Notes: generated by a model from the sequence alone, not told the origin. A DNA stretch of 64,000 bases from Sulfitobacter sp. EhC04 (GCF_001650875.1 NZ_LXYI01000045.1:184412-248411); one strand, 5' to 3'; counted from the first letter of the stretch, positions 36,457-44,967 are shown. Numbers and translations are program-made.

Positions 36457-37301
36457 GCCGGTTCCTCCAGTCGCAGCGCCGCCAGGGTGCGGCGCAGCAG
36501 TTCGGCGGCCCCGATGCTGCGATAGCCAGCGGTGGCGCGCATGTCGTCCATCGGGCGCAGCGCGGTGGCGACATCGCGGTCTGCGATCAATGCGGGGTCC
36601 AATGGTTTGCCGATCAGCGCCGCCTCCACCTCTGGCAGGCGCGTGGCGACCGGCCCGCAGGACCCGACGGCCAGTGCGACATGGGTGATGACCCCCTCAC
36701 GCACAACGATCCGCGTGGCGGTCATCGCGATGGAAATCACCAGGTAATGCCGCGCGCCCAGTTTCAGGAAATGTCCCTGCCCTGCCAGCGCCGCCTCGGG
36801 GATCAGAACGGCGGTCACCATTTCACCCGGGCCAAGTGCCGTCTGGCGCGGCCCCGTGATGAAATCGGCCAGCGCAAGGAGGCGAGTGCCACTGGCCGAG
36901 GCCACCTCGACCACCGCATCCAGCGTCAGCAAGGGCGGCACCCCATCCGCCGCAGGCGAGGCATTGCACAGATTGCCCGCAATCGTGCCCCGGTTCTGGA
37001 TTTGCTTCGCGCCCACCTCGCGCGCCGCCAGCCGTAGCCCGTCGCAGGCAGGCGGCAGATCGGCGCAGATCAGATCGGACCAGGTGGTCACCGCACCGAT
37101 TCGCAGGCCCGCATCTGTCCAGGTGATTCCACGCAGGTCGCGAATGCCGGTGATGTCCAGGATGGACCCGCCAAGCGCCTTGTGCCGGGTTGTCGGAAAC
37201 AGATCAGTACAGCCCGCCGCAATACGGCAATCGCCCTGCGCCAGAAGGGCAAGGGCACCTTCCAAAGTGTGCGGGCGGTGATAGCGGGCGGTATCGGTCA
37301 T
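36453..37301 (-). CDS. Xanthine-dehydrogenase-type hydroxylase, FAD subunit
   Basis: 282 residues, the medium subunit of molybdenum hydroxylases. FAD-binding loops: RIAAGCTDLFP and QNRGTIAGNLCNASPAADG with PPLLTLDAVVEVAS. The C-terminal CO_deh_flav_C-like part includes RATAGYRSIGAAELLRRTL. It accepts electrons from the 2Fe-2S clusters of the downstream fused subunit. It is the first gene of the operon, divergent from marR across 68 bases. Confidence 0.88.
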   Translation of the reverse strand: MTDTARYHRPHTLEGALALLAQGDCRIAAGCTDLFPTTRHKALGGSILDITGIRDLRGITWTDAGLRIGAVTTWSDLICADLPPACDGLRLAAREVGAKQIQNRGTIAGNLCNASPAADGVPPLLTLDAVVEVASASGTRLLALADFITGPRQTALGPGEMVTAVLIPEAALAGQGHFLKLGARHYLVISIAMTATRIVVREGVITHVALAVGSCGPVATRLPEVEAALIGKPLDPALIADRDVATALRPMDDMRATAGYRSIGAAELLRRTLAALRLEEPA

Positions 37302-37312
37302 GGCAGTCCCGA

Positions 37313-37327
37313 TTGTTGGTGTACAAG
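37313..37327. promoter_or_regulatory. Candidate MarR operator between hydroxylase operon and marR
   Basis: In the 68-base divergent region, TTGTTGGTGTACAA has TTGT and ACAA as inverted arms. The inner 12 bases TTGGTGTACAAG recur with two changes (TTGGTACACAAG) before the hydantoinase genes at 44933. Position between a MarR gene and its divergent target fits an operator, but binding is inferred. Confidence 0.38.
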
Positions 37328-37369
37328 CAGATGTTGCGGGAGCCCGCGCAAACTGTCAATAATTTCCCT

Positions 37370-37801
37370 ATGGGTGAAACAGAGATCACGGATCAGGCCT
37401 ATCAACTGTCCACACAGGTTGGATTCAACCTGCGCCGGGCAAACCAGCGGCATGTGGCGATCTTTGCGCGCCATGTGGATGGGTTGACGCCAACGCAATT
37501 CGCCACCCTGGCGCGGCTGTTCGAACAGGGCCCGCTGTCGCAGAACAGGCTGGGCCGGGAGACTGCGATGGACAGCGCCACCATCAAGGGCGTGGTGGGG
37601 CGGCTGAAGGCAAAGGGCCTCGTGACCTCGCGGCCGGACCTGAACGATCAGCGGCTGCGGCTGGTGGAGCTGACCGCCGAAGGCAAGGCGCAGTTCGAAC
37701 GCGCCGAGGCACAGGCGCTGGCCGCACGGGCCGAGACCATAGCCCCCCTGAGCGCCGCGGAAGCGGCCTTGTTCGAAGCGCTGCTGGCCAAACTGGTTTA
37801 A
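37370..37801 (+). CDS. MarR family transcriptional regulator
   Basis: 143 residues, the standard MarR length. The winged helix-turn-helix is evident in LTPTQFATLARLFEQGPLSQ, NRLGRETAMDSATIKGVVG and RLKAKGLVTSRPDLNDQR, the last including the D-x-R wing motif, followed by LRLVELTAEGK. The frame extends 60 codons upstream into the divergent gene, but the ATG at 37370 fits the fold. It is transcribed away from the molybdenum hydroxylase operon and probably represses it until the substrate or an intermediate binds. Confidence 0.9.
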   Translation: MGETEITDQAYQLSTQVGFNLRRANQRHVAIFARHVDGLTPTQFATLARLFEQGPLSQNRLGRETAMDSATIKGVVGRLKAKGLVTSRPDLNDQRLRLVELTAEGKAQFERAEAQALAARAETIAPLSAAEAALFEALLAKLV

Positions 37802-37857
37802 CCTTTCAGTCGCCGCTATGCTGCATCTCGACCCAAACGGTCACAAAGGCTGCAAGA

Positions 37858-38117
37858 CATCGTTTTCTTTGAAGAAAACGGCTCGGAATTTTTGAAAATT
37901 CCGCCTTCTATACCCCGCTTATTTCACGAACACCGGCCAGTCGCCACGCAGCAACCCGGTGTCCACCACGTCGCGGTCCTGGCTGCACATCGTTTTCTTT
38001 GAAGAAAACGGTCCGGAATTTTTGAAAATTCCGGCTTCTACACCCCCACGTATTTCTCGAACAACCGCCGGTCACCGCGCAGCAGGTCGGTTTCCACCAC
38101 GTCGCGGCCATGGCCAT
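37858..38117. repeat. 130-bp tandem repeat carrying paired hairpins and the livF 3' end
   Basis: Two direct copies, 37858-37987 and 37988-38117, both beginning CATCGTTTTCTTTGAAG. Each has two hairpins, CGTTTTCTTTGAAGAAAACG (perfect 9-bp stem, 2-base loop) and GGAATTTTTGAAAATTCC, then a segment homologous to the end of livF. The right copy contains the real livF terminus, the left a diverged one. The hairpins probably terminate the liv transcript and marR from the other side. Confidence 0.8.
37919..37987 (-). pseudogene. Duplicated fragment of a livF 3' end
   Basis: Read on the minus strand this gives QDRDVVDTGLLRGDWPVFVK and a stop, aligning with GRDVVETDLLRGDRRLFEKY at the end of LivF. Only about 22 codons remain, without a start, so it cannot be functional. 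The divergence suggests an old duplication or a remnant of a paralogous transporter gene. Confidence 0.7.
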
Positions 38118-38736
38118 TCTCGATAAAGGCGACCCGGTCGGCAATCGACAGCACCGCTTCGATCCGCTGCTCCACCAGTATGATCGCCACCCCCGCCGCG
38201 CGCAGCTTTTCCACCGTTTCGCGGATCAGCTGGATCATCGACGGCTGCAAGCCCTCTGTCGGCTCGTCCAGCAACAGCACCTGCGGCTCCAGGCAGAGCG
38301 CGCGTGCCGTGGCCAGCATCTGCTGCTCACCGCCCGACAGGGTTTCGGCCCGCTGGTCCAGCCGTTCGCGCAGGCGCGGGAACATGTCCAGCACCCGTTC
38401 GCGGGTCTCGGCCCCGCGGCCCCTTGTCATCAACCCGATCTGGATATTCTCGGCCACCGTCATTTCAGTGAACAGCCGCCTGCCCTGCGGGATATATCCG
38501 ATGCCCTGGCGCGGCACCTCATGTGCGGGCAGCGTGCTGATCGACGCGCCTTCCAATGTGATGGCCCCGCCGCTCAGCGGCAGCAGGCCCATGATCGCCT
38601 TCATCGCCGTGGATTTGCCCGCGCCATTGCGCCCCATCAGGCACAGGACCTCACCGGCGCGGACCTCAAGGCTGAAGTCAAACAGGACCTGGATCGGGCC
38701 ATAACCGGTGGATATCTGGTCGAGCTTCAGCATCAT
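38038..38736 (-). CDS. livF: Branched-chain-type ABC transporter ATP-binding protein LivF
   Basis: 232 residues. Walker A GRNGAGKSTAM, signature LSGGEQQMLATARAL, Walker B VLLLDEPTEGLQP and switch His in VEQRIEAVL (the switch position reads Q rather than His in this type). The lack of the extra inserted segment marks it as LivF rather than LivG. It overlaps livG by 4 bases and energises the LivHM pore. Hairpin repeats follow its stop. Confidence 0.93.
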   Translation of the reverse strand: MMLKLDQISTGYGPIQVLFDFSLEVRAGEVLCLMGRNGAGKSTAMKAIMGLLPLSGGAITLEGASISTLPAHEVPRQGIGYIPQGRRLFTEMTVAENIQIGLMTRGRGAETRERVLDMFPRLRERLDQRAETLSGGEQQMLATARALCLEPQVLLLDEPTEGLQPSMIQLIRETVEKLRAAGVAIILVEQRIEAVLSIADRVAFIENGHGRDVVETDLLRGDRRLFEKYVGV

Positions 38737-39425
38737 CCGGTCCCCAGGTAGGCGTCTTGCACCGCGCGGTTGGCGTGGATTTCGACCGGCGTGCCGGAGG
38801 CCAGGATCGCGCCCATGTCCAGCACCGTGATCCGGTCCGCCAGCGCCATCACCACATTCATGTTGTGCTCGATCAACAGGATGGTGGTTTCCCCGGCAAG
38901 TTCGCGGATCAGGGCGTTGAAGCCTTCAATCTCGCTTTCCGCCAACCCCTGGGTCGGTTCATCCAGGATCAGCAGCCGGGGCTTCTGCGCCACGCCCATG
39001 GCGATTTCCAGCAGCCGCTGGTGGCCATAGGCCAGATCGCCGGTCATCTGGTCGGCGCGGTCGGCCAATCCGACCCGGTCGAGGGCGGCCAGCGCCGCCG
39101 CCCGGTCCCGGCTGCGCAGGGCCAGCGCAAGATTGTCGGCAAGCGAGAGCCGCGCATAGACCGCCGTGATCTGGAAGGTATAGGCCATGCCGCGCCGGAT
39201 GCGCGCATGGGCGGCCAGCGCGGTGACATTCTGCCCGTCAAACCAGACCTCGCCCGCGCTGGCGGGGATCCGGCCCGAAATCATGCCGACAAAGGTGCTT
39301 TTGCCCGCGCCGTTTGGCCCGATCAGCGCGTGGACCTCGCCCTGCGGCAGGGCGAAATCGACCCCGTCGACCGCAGTCAGCCCGCCGTAAATCCGCGTCA
39401 GCCCCTTTGTCTCAAGCAGGATCAT
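38733..39425 (-). CDS. livG: Branched-chain-type ABC transporter ATP-binding protein LivG
   Basis: 230 residues from the ATG at 39423-39425, which overlaps the livM stop; a GTG 9 bases earlier is possible. Walker A GPNGAGKSTFVG, signature region AYGHQRLLEIAMG, Walker B LLILDEPTQGLAE and switch His in LLIEHNMNVVM. The signature is AYGHQR rather than LSGGQ, as in many HAAT-family LivG proteins. It pairs with LivF. Confidence 0.93.
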   Translation of the reverse strand: MILLETKGLTRIYGGLTAVDGVDFALPQGEVHALIGPNGAGKSTFVGMISGRIPASAGEVWFDGQNVTALAAHARIRRGMAYTFQITAVYARLSLADNLALALRSRDRAAALAALDRVGLADRADQMTGDLAYGHQRLLEIAMGVAQKPRLLILDEPTQGLAESEIEGFNALIRELAGETTILLIEHNMNVVMALADRITVLDMGAILASGTPVEIHANRAVQDAYLGTG

Positions 39426-40366
39426 GGCAGCCACGCCACCCAGCGTTTGCGGATCTCACCGACCAGCCCCAGCCGCGCAAACAGCGTCAGCAGGACCAGA
39501 ACCACCCCCGCAATAAGCATATAGGCATTGGTCAGCCCGCTGGAATAGTCGATCAGATAGAACATGAAGAGCGTGCCGACCAATGGCCCGATGGTGGTGC
39601 CCGCCCCGCCCAGCAGCACCCAGAGCAGCGGAAAGATCGAATATTGGACCGAAGTGAACGTCGCCCCGACATAGCCGAACAGCACCGCATAGCCCGCCCC
39701 TGCGGCCCCCGAGATGGTGCCGGAGATGATGACCGCCGCCAGCTTGTGCCGGAACACGTCATAGCCCAGCATCCGGGTGCGTTCCTCGTTCTCGCGCACG
39801 CCGATCAGCACGCTGCCAAAGCTCACCTGCATCATCCGCGCGGTGATCAGCAAGGCGGCGGAAAACAGCACCAGGGCGGCAAGGTAGCGCGTTGTCGGCT
39901 GCGTCAGGTCCAGTCCCGCGATCTGGCGCGCCGACTGGGCGATGACAAACCCCTCGTCGCCACGCGTCCAGGCTCCGAAGTAGAGCACCGTCAGATAGCC
40001 CGCCTGCGCAAACATCAGCGTCACGATCATGAAGGCGACCCCGATGGTGCGCAGCGCCAGCATGGCAACCACCGCAGACAGGACAGCCGCGCAGATCAGC
40101 GCGACCACAAAGGCCGGGATCACCCCCAGCCCGCCATATTGCATCGCCAGCCCCAGCCCGTACATGCCCGCGCCAAAGAACATCGCGTGCCCCAGGCTCA
40201 GCAGCCCGGTATAGCCAAACAGCACGTTATAGCCGATGGCGTATGTCGCCAGCACCATGATCCGCGCAAGGTTGCCCTGATGATAGCTGGGCAGCACGAA
40301 GGCCAGCACAAACAGCAGCGCGATCAATCCCAGATGCAGCAGGGTGGAACGGGTGCCGATGCTCAT
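39422..40366 (-). CDS. livM: Branched-chain-type ABC transporter permease LivM
   Basis: 314 residues with about eight to nine hydrophobic helices. NVLFGYTGLLSLGHAMFFGAG is the characteristic LivM loop; GAAGAGYAVLFGYVGAT and VLLGGAGTTIGPLVGT are the cytoplasmic segment and following helix contacting the ATPases. Together with LivH it forms the inner-membrane channel. It overlaps livH and livG by 4 bases each. Confidence 0.92.
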   Translation of the reverse strand: MSIGTRSTLLHLGLIALLFVLAFVLPSYHQGNLARIMVLATYAIGYNVLFGYTGLLSLGHAMFFGAGMYGLGLAMQYGGLGVIPAFVVALICAAVLSAVVAMLALRTIGVAFMIVTLMFAQAGYLTVLYFGAWTRGDEGFVIAQSARQIAGLDLTQPTTRYLAALVLFSAALLITARMMQVSFGSVLIGVRENEERTRMLGYDVFRHKLAAVIISGTISGAAGAGYAVLFGYVGATFTSVQYSIFPLLWVLLGGAGTTIGPLVGTLFMFYLIDYSSGLTNAYMLIAGVVLVLLTLFARLGLVGEIRKRWVAWLP

Positions 40367-41301
40367 GCCGGTTTCTTTCCGAACAGGCCCTGTGGGCGGA
40401 ACACCAGTACCAGCGCCACCAGCAAGGTTGCGATGATCTTGGCCAGTGTCGGGCTGAGAAAGACCGAGATGATGCCGTCCGACATGCCGATCAGCACCGC
40501 CGCGACCACCGTGCCGCGCACCGATCCCAGCCCGCCGATGATCACCACGATAAAGCTCAGCAGCAGCGGGTCATGGCCCATCAGGTAATGCGCCTGCTGG
40601 ATCGGCACGATCAGCACGGCGGCAAGGGCGGCCAGCCCGGCCCCAAGGCCAAAGACAATGGAATAGACCCGCGACACCGGGATGCCAAATGCCAGTGCGG
40701 TTTCGCGGTCCAACTGCGTGGCGCGCATGATCAGCCCCGCCTTGCTGCGGGTCATGATCAGCCAGAACGCCAGCAGGATCGCGATCGCCGCCCCGATCAC
40801 AAAAAGCTTGTAGCTGTTGGTGCTCAGCCCCCAGGGGTAGAACATGGCAAGGCCGTTTTCGCCCCATTCGAACCAGGGCAGCGCGATGCGGTGGCTGAAG
40901 GGTGGCTCAACGGGCCGCGCCTCCGGGCCATAGGTCATCAGCGCGGTCTGTTGCAGGATGTAGAGCACCCCGATGGTGCCGACGATGGTCGCTTCGGGGT
41001 CGTATTTCACCGGCTTCAGGATCAGACGATCCACCAGCACCGCCACCAGCCCGGCAATCACCGGAGCCAGCGCCAGCGCGGCAACAAAGCCTACCGCCGG
41101 ATGTCCGCCGATGGAGGTGGCGACAAACCACGCGATCACCGCCCCCAGCATGAAGAATTCGCCATGTGCCACGTTCACAACGCGCATCACGCCGAACACC
41201 AGGCTAAGGCCAAGCGCCGTGAGGGCCAGCACCGCAGCGCCAACGGCGCCTTCCAGCATGGCAAGTAGAAGGTGAGGTCCGAAATCCATAAATATCAGCA
41301 T
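40363..41301 (-). CDS. livH: Branched-chain-type ABC transporter permease LivH
   Basis: 312 residues. The N-terminal GLSLVFGVMRVVNVAHGEFFM is the LivH hallmark and IVVIIGGLGSVRGTVVAA the coupling region. About eight transmembrane helices. The start at 41301 has no clear ribosome-binding site; a second ATG lies four codons in (MDFGPHLLLAM). It begins 35 bases after the binding-protein gene. Confidence 0.92.
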   Translation of the reverse strand: MLIFMDFGPHLLLAMLEGAVGAAVLALTALGLSLVFGVMRVVNVAHGEFFMLGAVIAWFVATSIGGHPAVGFVAALALAPVIAGLVAVLVDRLILKPVKYDPEATIVGTIGVLYILQQTALMTYGPEARPVEPPFSHRIALPWFEWGENGLAMFYPWGLSTNSYKLFVIGAAIAILLAFWLIMTRSKAGLIMRATQLDRETALAFGIPVSRVYSIVFGLGAGLAALAAVLIVPIQQAHYLMGHDPLLLSFIVVIIGGLGSVRGTVVAAVLIGMSDGIISVFLSPTLAKIIATLLVALVLVFRPQGLFGKKPA

Positions 41302-41336
41302 ATTGCGCCGGGATGTTAAACCCCGGCGCCTGGCCC

Positions 41337-42617
41337 TTAAAAGGACATGGTCGTGTAATCGACTTCATCGGGATAAAGCGTATCCTCGATCGAAGTCGTG
41401 TGCACCTTGACCAGTTTGCCGTCCTCGACCTTCGAGATGTACTGCACTCCAAAGACCTGGTGCGTCTTGCCGTTAAAGCGCTTTGGCCCCTGCGGGTGTG
41501 CATCGCCTTCGGGCATATCGGTCATCGCCTCGACCGCCTCGATCAGCTTCGCGCGGTCTGCGGGCCCCTGGTAATCGGCGGCTTCCATCCCGGCCTTGAT
41601 GATGTGCAGGGTTTCCCAACAGCCGAACATATGGGCATAGGTCGATACGTCCTTGGGGTCCGACACCGACGCACCGTTTGCATCGACCCCCACGGCCTCG
41701 CGGAACATCTTGTCATGGCTGGTCTGGTCTTCCTGCGCGTAGCGCGGGTTGCCCTCCCAGAAATAGGTGCCTTCCAGGAATTCCAGCCCCGGCGAGGCCA
41801 GATCAACCGCTTCGAGCGAGTCGATAAAGCCGAAAATCTCCGGCCGCGAGGGGCCAAAGAACTCGCCCAGCTCCTTGACGAAGGTCAGGACGGCGGGGCC
41901 GACCATGACGTGATAAATCACTTCCGTGTCGCGCGGGATCTTGGGGAAATACTTGGTGAACGAAGTTTCGGTTGGCGGGATCGCGATCTGCTCCAGCACC
42001 TCGCCGCCCTGCGCCTCGATGGCGGCTGTGAAATAGTCGCGGTGATCATGGCCGAACGCAAAATCGGGATAGATCATCGTGACTTTCTTGCCCAGATTCT
42101 CCGACACGTAAGGGGCCATCGCCTGCACCTGGCTTTTCACATCCGTAATACCGGGTTGCAGGGTATAGCGGTTGAGCATGCCGCTGGCGACGTGATGCCC
42201 TTCCGAGACCACGAAATAGGGCAGCTTCAGCTCGCCCGCTGCCGGGGCAGAGCCGATCACCACATGTGAGAACAGCGTGCCAAAGGCCACGTCGCAACCC
42301 GACTGGTTCGCGAATTTCTCCAGCACTTCCGCGCCGCGCTTGGGGTCGGTGCCGTCATCCTCGGCCACGATCTCCACCGGGCGGCCATTGATGCCGCCGG
42401 CGTCGTTGATCATCTTGACGGCGGCTTCGGTGGTGCGCCCGTACCAGCGGCCATAGGCGGCGCCAATGCCGGTCGAATGCTGCTGAAACCCGATCTTGAT
42501 CGGCGCGCTTGATTGCGCGCTGGCAAAGCGGGCGGCCAGCGGTGCGGCGGCCAGAAGCCCCCCGGCGGCAGCACCTTTCAGCACGGTACGGCGATTTGTC
42601 ATCAGTTTACGTGTCAT
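41337..42617 (-). CDS. Tat-exported ABC transporter substrate-binding protein (LivK type)
   Basis: 426 residues from the ATG at 42615-42617. The N-terminus NRRTVLKGAAAGGLLAAAPL is a twin-arginine signal, so the protein is exported folded to the periplasm. The mature part is a type I periplasmic binding fold: IKIGFQQHSTGIGAAYGRWY, INDAGGINGRPVEIVAEDDG and VTMIYPDFAFGHDHRDYF. Closest in style to the amide/urea-type (FmdD/UrtA) branch of the HAAT family rather than leucine-binding proteins, which fits uptake of an amide or N-heterocycle. It is first in the transporter operon. Confidence 0.88.
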   Translation of the reverse strand: MTRKLMTNRRTVLKGAAAGGLLAAAPLAARFASAQSSAPIKIGFQQHSTGIGAAYGRWYGRTTEAAVKMINDAGGINGRPVEIVAEDDGTDPKRGAEVLEKFANQSGCDVAFGTLFSHVVIGSAPAAGELKLPYFVVSEGHHVASGMLNRYTLQPGITDVKSQVQAMAPYVSENLGKKVTMIYPDFAFGHDHRDYFTAAIEAQGGEVLEQIAIPPTETSFTKYFPKIPRDTEVIYHVMVGPAVLTFVKELGEFFGPSRPEIFGFIDSLEAVDLASPGLEFLEGTYFWEGNPRYAQEDQTSHDKMFREAVGVDANGASVSDPKDVSTYAHMFGCWETLHIIKAGMEAADYQGPADRAKLIEAVEAMTDMPEGDAHPQGPKRFNGKTHQVFGVQYISKVEDGKLVKVHTTSIEDTLYPDEVDYTTMSF

Positions 42618-42678
42618 TCCAACTCTCCCTGTTGGGCGGGACCATTTGCGGTTTCCCGTTTTAGTCCCTGAATGTTGT

Positions 42679-42692
42679 TTGCATACATGCAA
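42679..42692. promoter_or_regulatory. Palindrome upstream of the transporter operon (candidate operator)
   Basis: TTGCATACATGCAA, perfect 6-bp arms around AC, lies 62 bases before the start of the binding-protein gene. The form is typical of dimeric GntR-like repressor sites. No GntR gene is in the window, so the cognate regulator is unknown. Confidence 0.4.
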
Positions 42693-42734
42693 TTTGTCCA
42701 GAATTTTCTGAACCGCGCATTTCGATACCGCGAT

Positions 42735-44111
42735 TCATGCGCCTTTTGGCGCGGCCAGCAACCACAAACCGAGCATTGTGTAGGCGATCATGAAGATCGA
42801 CAGCGGCAAGGTGCCCATGGCCGCGCGCCGCCCCTCTCCGAACAGCCGCAGCGCGATGCGGTGCGACAGCAGCACCGACCAGACATGCCCCAGCACCACA
42901 AGCCCCGCCTGCGTTGTCCAGATCAGGCGCACCGTGTCGATGCTGTTGAAAAACCCGGTGGTAACACGGAACGGCTCGATGCCCAGCCAGTCTGCCCCGC
43001 GTGCGAAGGGATCGCTGAGGGCGGCGACGGTATATTGGATCTGGACCAGAAAGGCGGTGAGGTAATGGGCGATGTGATAGACCAGCGCAATAGGCAAAAG
43101 GCTCAGCGCCAGCCAGCCGAAGGCATGGGCAAAGCGGACTTCTGCCCGTGCAAGGCGCATCCCCAGCCAGACCGCGAGGGCAAAGACGCCCAGCAGCGCG
43201 CCAAATGCCAGTGCCAGCCCGGTCAGCGTCTGCACCACCACGGCGGAGCGGCCCGGAAACTCCAATGGGTTCACACCGATCCAACCCAGCCACCAGAAGG
43301 TCCCGTTCAGCCCGTCGAAACTGCCCACGGCCAGCAGGGTCAGGGCAAAGACCCCTGCGGCTGGTGCGGGCGTATCTGCCAACAGCCGCCAGCCCGGACC
43401 GCCCAGCCCGGCCCGCCCCGTGAGGCGCAGCGGGGCGAGGCTGGCAAAGGCCGCAAAGATCGCATGCCCCAGTTCGGCGTGGTGTTGCCAGCGCGGCCCG
43501 CACAGGATCATGCCCGCAAAGGTCACGACCCAATAGATTGCCACAAACCGCGCCAGCCGCGCGGGATCGTCGGGCGCGATATCGGCCAGCAGGAAGGCAG
43601 CATAGCCCAGCAGCAGTGCCACGGCGGGCCAAAGCCCCAGCCGCTCGGGCAAGGGGGACAGGGGGCGCAACGGCCCCAGCAGATGGTAGAGCCCGGTCCA
43701 GGGGTTGATCCAGTGCCAAAGGTTGCCGAACACCCCCGACAGGCTGACCGCCGCCACCCAACCCAGCGTCCAGAAGCCAAGCGGCATCAGGTTTGACAAC
43801 GGGTCGCGCGGCCCGGTGAACCCGAGGTAGAGCACAAATAACAGGCAGATCAGCGAGAAAACGCTGCTTACCTGCTGCGCGCGCTCAAAACGCAGCGGTG
43901 CAAGGCGGCGATGTGCGAAGAGCCCCCTCACCGCGCCGCCGGGCAGCGCAAACAGCGCCAGCACCGTCAGTGTTACCGCCGCCACTCCTGCCGCCGTATA
44001 GACTTCGGTGGGCAGCAGCAGGACAAACCCCTGCTCCGACACATGCGCCTGTGCGGCGACGGGCAGCAGCGCGCCCAGCTTGACGCCTATGACGATCTCA
44101 CGCAGTCTCAT
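42735..44111 (-). CDS. Polytopic membrane protein of unknown function
   Basis: 458 residues from the ATG at 44109-44111. An N-terminal signal-like segment (GVKLGALLPVAAQAHVSEQG) is followed by about ten to eleven hydrophobic helices, e.g. VYTAAGVAAVTLTVLALFAL, LICLLFVLYLGFTG and HIAHYLTAFLVQIQYTVAAL. Trp/His-rich loops (NLWHWINPWTGLYHLLG; GPRWQHHAELGHAIFAAF) could bind metal or haem. I recall similar proteins labelled 'fenitrothion hydrolase', but that name is not supported by any motif here. It is divergent from a PCuAC-like gene only 29 bases away, which suggests a copper-related pair. Confidence 0.72.
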   Translation of the reverse strand: MRLREIVIGVKLGALLPVAAQAHVSEQGFVLLLPTEVYTAAGVAAVTLTVLALFALPGGAVRGLFAHRRLAPLRFERAQQVSSVFSLICLLFVLYLGFTGPRDPLSNLMPLGFWTLGWVAAVSLSGVFGNLWHWINPWTGLYHLLGPLRPLSPLPERLGLWPAVALLLGYAAFLLADIAPDDPARLARFVAIYWVVTFAGMILCGPRWQHHAELGHAIFAAFASLAPLRLTGRAGLGGPGWRLLADTPAPAAGVFALTLLAVGSFDGLNGTFWWLGWIGVNPLEFPGRSAVVVQTLTGLALAFGALLGVFALAVWLGMRLARAEVRFAHAFGWLALSLLPIALVYHIAHYLTAFLVQIQYTVAALSDPFARGADWLGIEPFRVTTGFFNSIDTVRLIWTTQAGLVVLGHVWSVLLSHRIALRLFGEGRRAAMGTLPLSIFMIAYTMLGLWLLAAPKGA

Positions 44112-44140
44112 GGCGGCACTCTGGCGACGGGAAACGGGAT

Positions 44141-44911
44141 TTGAAAGCGGCTTTTGTTCTTGCGGCCCTTGTGGCGCTGTCCGGGGTGATCTGGCTGGCG
44201 GGCATTGGCGGTGCCGCCTCGAAACTGCTGATCGAGAATGCGGTGGCCCAACCTGTGGACGATAGCCATCTTGGCGCATTCCTGAGCATCGACAACCAGG
44301 GCGCGCCCGACCGGCTGATGGCGGTCACCAGCCCGGTGGCAGAGGTGACACTGTACAGCCCGGCCAGCGCAGATGGCCTGCCGGTGCCTACTGGCCACTC
44401 CTCCCTCGCGCTGGACGCGGCCCATGTCAGCATCCGCCAACCCGAAATTCCGTTTGCGCACGGTGCCCTCGTCCCGCTTGTCCTGACCTTCGCCAAGGCC
44501 GGTGACGTGACCGTCAAGGCCCGGATGTCGGACCCGGCACAGGCCGGTGCCGCGGGCGAAGTCGGCCTGTTCGGCATGGGCGACATCTGCGTTGTGGGGG
44601 GCGGAGAACCGGCACCTGAGATCGCGATTGACGCCCTGCCCGACGGCGACGGCTGGCAAGTGCGGATCACGGCCCGCGACTTCACCTTTTCCGAAGACCT
44701 GATGGGCCTCTACCACGTGCCCGGCACCGGCCACGGCCATATTTACGTGGGCGGGATGAAGCTGGGACGGCTCTTTGCGCCGGAATACCACATCGGCCCC
44801 CTGCCCGCAGGCACCCACGAAATCCGGGTGACGCTGAACACCAACGACCACCGCGCCTATGTGGTGGGCGACACGCCGGTCACCGCCAGCACCATCATAA
44901 CGGTTGACTAA
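44141..44911 (+). CDS. Periplasmic PCuAC-like copper chaperone with His-rich C-terminal domain
   Basis: 256 residues from a TTG start needed to include the signal sequence (FVLAALVALSGVIWLAGIGG). Residues 35-135 resemble PCu(A)C chaperones: HLGAFLSIDNQGAPDRLMAV, SPVAEVTLYSP and a closing strand KAGDVTVKARM, though the canonical H-x-M copper site is not fully preserved. Residues 155-256 form a second beta domain with GHGHIYVGGMKLGRLFAPEY and TLNTNDHRAYVV, which offers further His/Met ligands. It probably carries copper in the periplasm; the gap of only 29 bases to the divergent membrane gene implies overlapping promoters. Confidence 0.62.
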   Translation: MKAAFVLAALVALSGVIWLAGIGGAASKLLIENAVAQPVDDSHLGAFLSIDNQGAPDRLMAVTSPVAEVTLYSPASADGLPVPTGHSSLALDAAHVSIRQPEIPFAHGALVPLVLTFAKAGDVTVKARMSDPAQAGAAGEVGLFGMGDICVVGGGEPAPEIAIDALPDGDGWQVRITARDFTFSEDLMGLYHVPGTGHGHIYVGGMKLGRLFAPEYHIGPLPAGTHEIRVTLNTNDHRAYVVGDTPVTASTIITVD

Positions 44912-44932
44912 ACCCGGCGCTTCGCGATTTTA

Positions 44933-44944
44933 TTGGTACACAAG
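44933..44944. promoter_or_regulatory. Motif shared with the marR control region
   Basis: TTGGTACACAAG, ten of twelve bases identical to TTGGTGTACAAG between marR and the hydroxylase operon (37316-37327). It lies 24 bases before the preferred hyuA start. It may place hyuAB under the same MarR regulator. Confidence 0.33.
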
Positions 44945-44967
44945 TGAGTTTGGCGAAAGGCACCGGC

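Noticed and set aside
37190..37369. Longer start for the MarR gene within the FAD-subunit coding region
   Set aside because: The extra 60 codons would overlap the divergent gene's start and are unlike MarR N-termini.
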